From positions 1 through 17,554 of the forward strand of contig CAZLVY010000046.1 of the NCBI GenBank assembly GCA_964563125.1: a stretch of DNA of 17,554 nt, in the 5' to 3' direction. The notes beneath the pieces were generated by a model. That model was not told the origin of the DNA. It did no database searches and was given only the letters and a program-made list of their open reading frames with translations. Position numbers and translations under genes: made by a program. Source of the DNA: UBA1368 sp964563125. GTDB lineage: Bacteria > Bacillota > Syntrophomonadia > Syntrophomonadales > Syntrophomonadaceae. Below, piece after piece: positions 15,584 through 17,554 of the stretch (the stretch's first letter is position 1; the number at the start of each line of letters is the position of its first letter).

Positions 15584-16439
15584 TTTCTGTACCTGCTTTC
15601 ATAGAAATACTGACTGCTAAATTCAAAATTACGATAAAAACAAATAAAATGGTGCCGGTAGCAAACAAAGCTGCCTGATGGTCTCCGGCTGCATATCCCA
15701 TTTCCAAAACTATATTGCTGGTCATAGTACGCACCGGCATCAGCAGGCTGTCGGGAATAACAGCTGCATTACCTGTAACCATTAATACTGCCATAGTTTC
15801 CCCAATTGCTCTTCCCAAACCCAGGACTACTGCAGTTATAATACCCGACCTGGCGGCGGGAAGAATTACTCTGCTGATGCTTTGATAATGGGTTGCACCC
15901 AGGGCCAGGGAATTCACTTTATATTCTTCCGGGACTGCAATAATGGCATCCCGGGAAATGTTAATAATAGTAGGCAAAATCATAATTCCTAATACTATTG
16001 CCCCGGCAAGAACACTTAACCCTACCCCACCCAGATAAGTTCTGATCAATGGCACTATAACAATCAACCCAAAAAAACCATAAACAACTGAAGGTATGCC
16101 TGCCAGTAATTCAACAAAACGGGAAAGAATAACGGCAAATTTTGGCGGTGCAATTTCCGCCATCAGAATTGCCGTCATGATACCTAGAGGGACTGCCCAT
16201 AACAGCGAGCTCAGGGTAACCGCAAATGAACCGACAACCATAGCAGCAATACCAAATGAACCCTTAGTTGGACTCCAATCCAGATTAAACAAAAAATCAG
16301 CAATGCCAACTTTTAATATAAGCGGTATTCCCTTATAAAAAATGAAAACCGTGATAATTATTATAGCCAGGACCGAAGCCCCAGCAAAAATACGCAGTAT
16401 TAATTCCACCAGAGCCTCGCTTATCTTATTCTTATTCAT
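15573..16439 (-). CDS. pstC: Phosphate ABC transporter permease PstC
   Basis: PstC pairs with PstA to form the phosphate channel. The protein has about 288 residues with six hydrophobic segments, beginning near residue 16 (LRIFAGASVLAIIIITVFIF). The coupling loop VNSLALGATHYQSISRVILPAARSG is plain, followed by LGRAIGETMAVLMVTGN. The frame is open to a TTG at 16454, and a GTG at 16451 is also in frame, but GGTGG lies 8 bases before the ATG at 16439, so I choose that. It follows pstS by about 40 bases, with no hairpin in the gap that would lower expression relative to pstS. It overlaps pstA by 11 bases. Confidence 0.94.
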   Translation of the reverse strand: MNKNKISEALVELILRIFAGASVLAIIIITVFIFYKGIPLILKVGIADFLFNLDWSPTKGSFGIAAMVVGSFAVTLSSLLWAVPLGIMTAILMAEIAPPKFAVILSRFVELLAGIPSVVYGFFGLIVIVPLIRTYLGGVGLSVLAGAIVLGIMILPTIINISRDAIIAVPEEYKVNSLALGATHYQSISRVILPAARSGIITAVVLGLGRAIGETMAVLMVTGNAAVIPDSLLMPVRTMTSNIVLEMGYAAGDHQAALFATGTILFVFIVILNLAVSISMKAGTENGN

Positions 16440-16481
16440 CGACTTGACCACCAACTTTACTTAGAATATGCAACAATTTTT

Positions 16482-17351
16482 TTATTTTAAAGTCTCACTG
16501 ATGGCGCCCTCTTCTACAACTATTGCCTGTCCTTCATCACTCATTACAAAATCCAAATATGCTCTAACTGATCCCTGTGGTTCTTCCGCAGTTATATAGA
16601 GGAATGGGCGGGAAATTTTATATTGCCCGGAGATTATATTATCTACAGTAGCTTCTACACCTTCAATTTTTACAACTTTGACTTTGTCGTCTGCGACTGC
16701 CAGTGAAATATAACCTATAGCATTTTTATCGCTTTCAACAATTGTTTTCACTGCACCAGTGGAGTTTTGAACAATTGCACCATCAAATATTGCCTCCTCA
16801 CCCATTACCAGTTCTTCGAAAGCTCCTCTTGTACCAGAGCCTTCTTCCCGGTTTACTACTGTGATGGCTGCGTCACTTCCGCCTACTTCACTCCAATTAG
16901 TTATATTACCAAAATAAATACTTTTTAACTGTTCTAAAGTCAGTCCACTAACCTCGTTGGCAGGATTTACAGCTACTGCTATACCATCTAGTGCCAGAGT
17001 ATATTCCTTTAAATTCTGAGCTTTCTCTTCGTCTTTTAACTCTCTGGAGGAAGAGCCAATATCTGCTGTTCCTGATACTACTGCTGATATTCCCTGTGAT
17101 GAACCGCCTCCCTGTACATTAACTTGAGTGCCAGGGTTCTTGGCCATAAATTCTTCCGCCAATACATCGCTGAACGGCTGAACCGAAGTGGACCCGGCAA
17201 TAGTAATAGTACCTGACAGTTCACCACTTTGTTGCTGATTATCTGAATCCTGTGTTTCAGTATCTCCGCAGCCTAAAACAGCCAGACTCATTAACAACAA
17301 AACTCCCAATAAGATAAAACCAAATGATTTTCTGCTTTTTAATACTTGCAT
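16482..17351 (-). CDS. pstS: Phosphate-binding lipoprotein PstS
   Basis: PstS captures phosphate outside the membrane and hands it to PstCA. The 289 residues start with a lipoprotein signal: positive residues, a hydrophobic stretch at 10-26, and the lipobox AVLGC with Cys28 as the lipidated residue. A Gln/Ser-rich linker follows (about 30-43). The binding pocket motifs of the family are present: ITIAGSTSVQPFSDVLAEEF, GGGSSQGISAV, ADIGSSSREL and NREEGSGTRGAF. AAGGAGG stands about 7 bases before the ATG. It is the first gene of the pst operon, behind a phased array of PhoP-type hexamers, which predicts strong induction by phosphate starvation. Confidence 0.96.
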   Translation of the reverse strand: MQVLKSRKSFGFILLGVLLLMSLAVLGCGDTETQDSDNQQQSGELSGTITIAGSTSVQPFSDVLAEEFMAKNPGTQVNVQGGGSSQGISAVVSGTADIGSSSRELKDEEKAQNLKEYTLALDGIAVAVNPANEVSGLTLEQLKSIYFGNITNWSEVGGSDAAITVVNREEGSGTRGAFEELVMGEEAIFDGAIVQNSTGAVKTIVESDKNAIGYISLAVADDKVKVVKIEGVEATVDNIISGQYKISRPFLYITAEEPQGSVRAYLDFVMSDEGQAIVVEEGAISETLK

Positions 17352-17375
17352 TTTTATGCCTCCTTAATAATTTCT

Positions 17376-17381
17376 ATTATC
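17376..17381 (-). promoter_or_regulatory. Candidate -10 box of the pst operon
   Basis: GATAAT on the minus strand, 15 bases downstream of the nearest TTAACA hexamer, so that this hexamer overlaps the -35 position. No good TTGACA is present, which fits an activator-dependent promoter. Confidence 0.5.
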
Positions 17382-17396
17382 AATTTAGCATTGCTT

Positions 17397-17457
17397 TGTT
17401 AAGTTAAAACGTCATTTGTGTTAAAATAGCCCCTATGTTTTGTAAAGATTGTGTAAA
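17397..17457 (-). promoter_or_regulatory. PhoP/PhoB-type operator array upstream of pstS
   Basis: On the minus strand TTTACA (17452-17457), TTTACA (17441-17446), TTAACA (17419-17424) and TTAACA (17397-17402) are spaced 11, 22 and 22 bases, all on one 11-base helical phase. This matches the direct-repeat pattern TT(A/T)ACA-N5 known for PhoP in Bacillus and relatives. The phases at 17408 and 17430 are occupied by unrelated sequence. Confidence 0.75.
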
Positions 17458-17466
17458 ATAAAAAAC

Positions 17467-17516
17467 GGGGCTGTCGCATTAGCGGTAAATAACCGCTAGT
17501 GTACAGCCCACTTTTT
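17467..17516. terminator. Two-tier bidirectional terminator hairpin upstream of the pst operon
   Basis: The outer stem gggctgt (17468-17474) pairs with acagccc (17503-17509), and the inner stem tagcggt (17480-17486) pairs with accgcta (17492-17498) around a 5-base loop. On the plus strand it is followed by CTTTTTA; on the minus strand by CCGTTTTTT. It probably ends a minus-strand gene lying beyond the window edge and insulates the pst promoter. Confidence 0.6.
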
Positions 17517-17554
17517 ATGCCGTTTTATATGATTTCCCAGGATATTTATGGACA

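Noticed and set aside
17467..17516. Insertion-sequence end, because of the GGGGCTGTCGCA-like arm
   Set aside because: The two arms are only 28 bases apart with a nested stem and T-tracts on both sides, which a terminator explains fully; no transposase is present.

Overview
This is an AT-rich window (estimated GC in the high thirties, by eye) from a bacterial chromosome of the Firmicutes/Clostridia type. Strong AAGGAGG-like ribosome binding sites, a MutS2 in a ZapA/PolX/MutS2 cluster, a class A penicillin-binding protein with a Cys-rich tail, and a crotonase / 3-hydroxybutyryl-CoA dehydrogenase / thiolase cluster all fit an anaerobic clostridium that makes or oxidises C4 acyl-CoAs (butyrate fermenter or syntroph). 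The genus cannot be fixed from the sequence alone.

Layout. (1) 1-2311: a minus-strand C4 beta-oxidation operon, crotonase then hbd then thiolase (thiolase runs off the left edge). A sigma-A-type promoter lies upstream with a perfect 6-1-6 palindrome over its -35 box. (2) 2558-2806: an unrecognised 82-residue plus-strand gene. (3) 2887-4104: tyrS on the minus strand, divergent from (4) 4236-6662, a class A PBP with three tandem Cys-rich modules at its C terminus. (5) 6663-6926: a 264-base convergent gap. It holds a terminator-like hairpin and two direct copies of a repeat whose arms are conserved while the palindrome between them differs in sequence but not in pairing; a large imperfect hairpin lies between the copies. 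(6) 13174-6927, minus: zapA, polX, an alkaline-phosphatase-superfamily metalloenzyme, a divergent NIF3-like protein and mutS2, tightly packed. (7) 17351-13282, minus: pstS-pstC-pstA-pstB-phoU. Four TTWACA hexamers upstream all lie on one 11-bp phase, a clear PhoP-type array, just before a -10 box. A bidirectional terminator hairpin closes the window.

How the genes work together. The pst operon is a complete high-affinity phosphate importer (PstS binds, PstCA form the channel, PstB powers it) with its regulator PhoU; the upstream array predicts induction by phosphate starvation. The zapA-to-mutS2 run joins a division-ring protein to two DNA maintenance enzymes and two putative metal-dependent enzymes of unknown role whose genes overlap by 23 bases. 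Most other genes are housekeeping. I found no defence system, CRISPR array, phage gene or intact transposon. The most unusual parts are the covarying repeat pair, the overlapping metalloenzyme/NIF3-like pair, the PBP tail and the small orphan gene.
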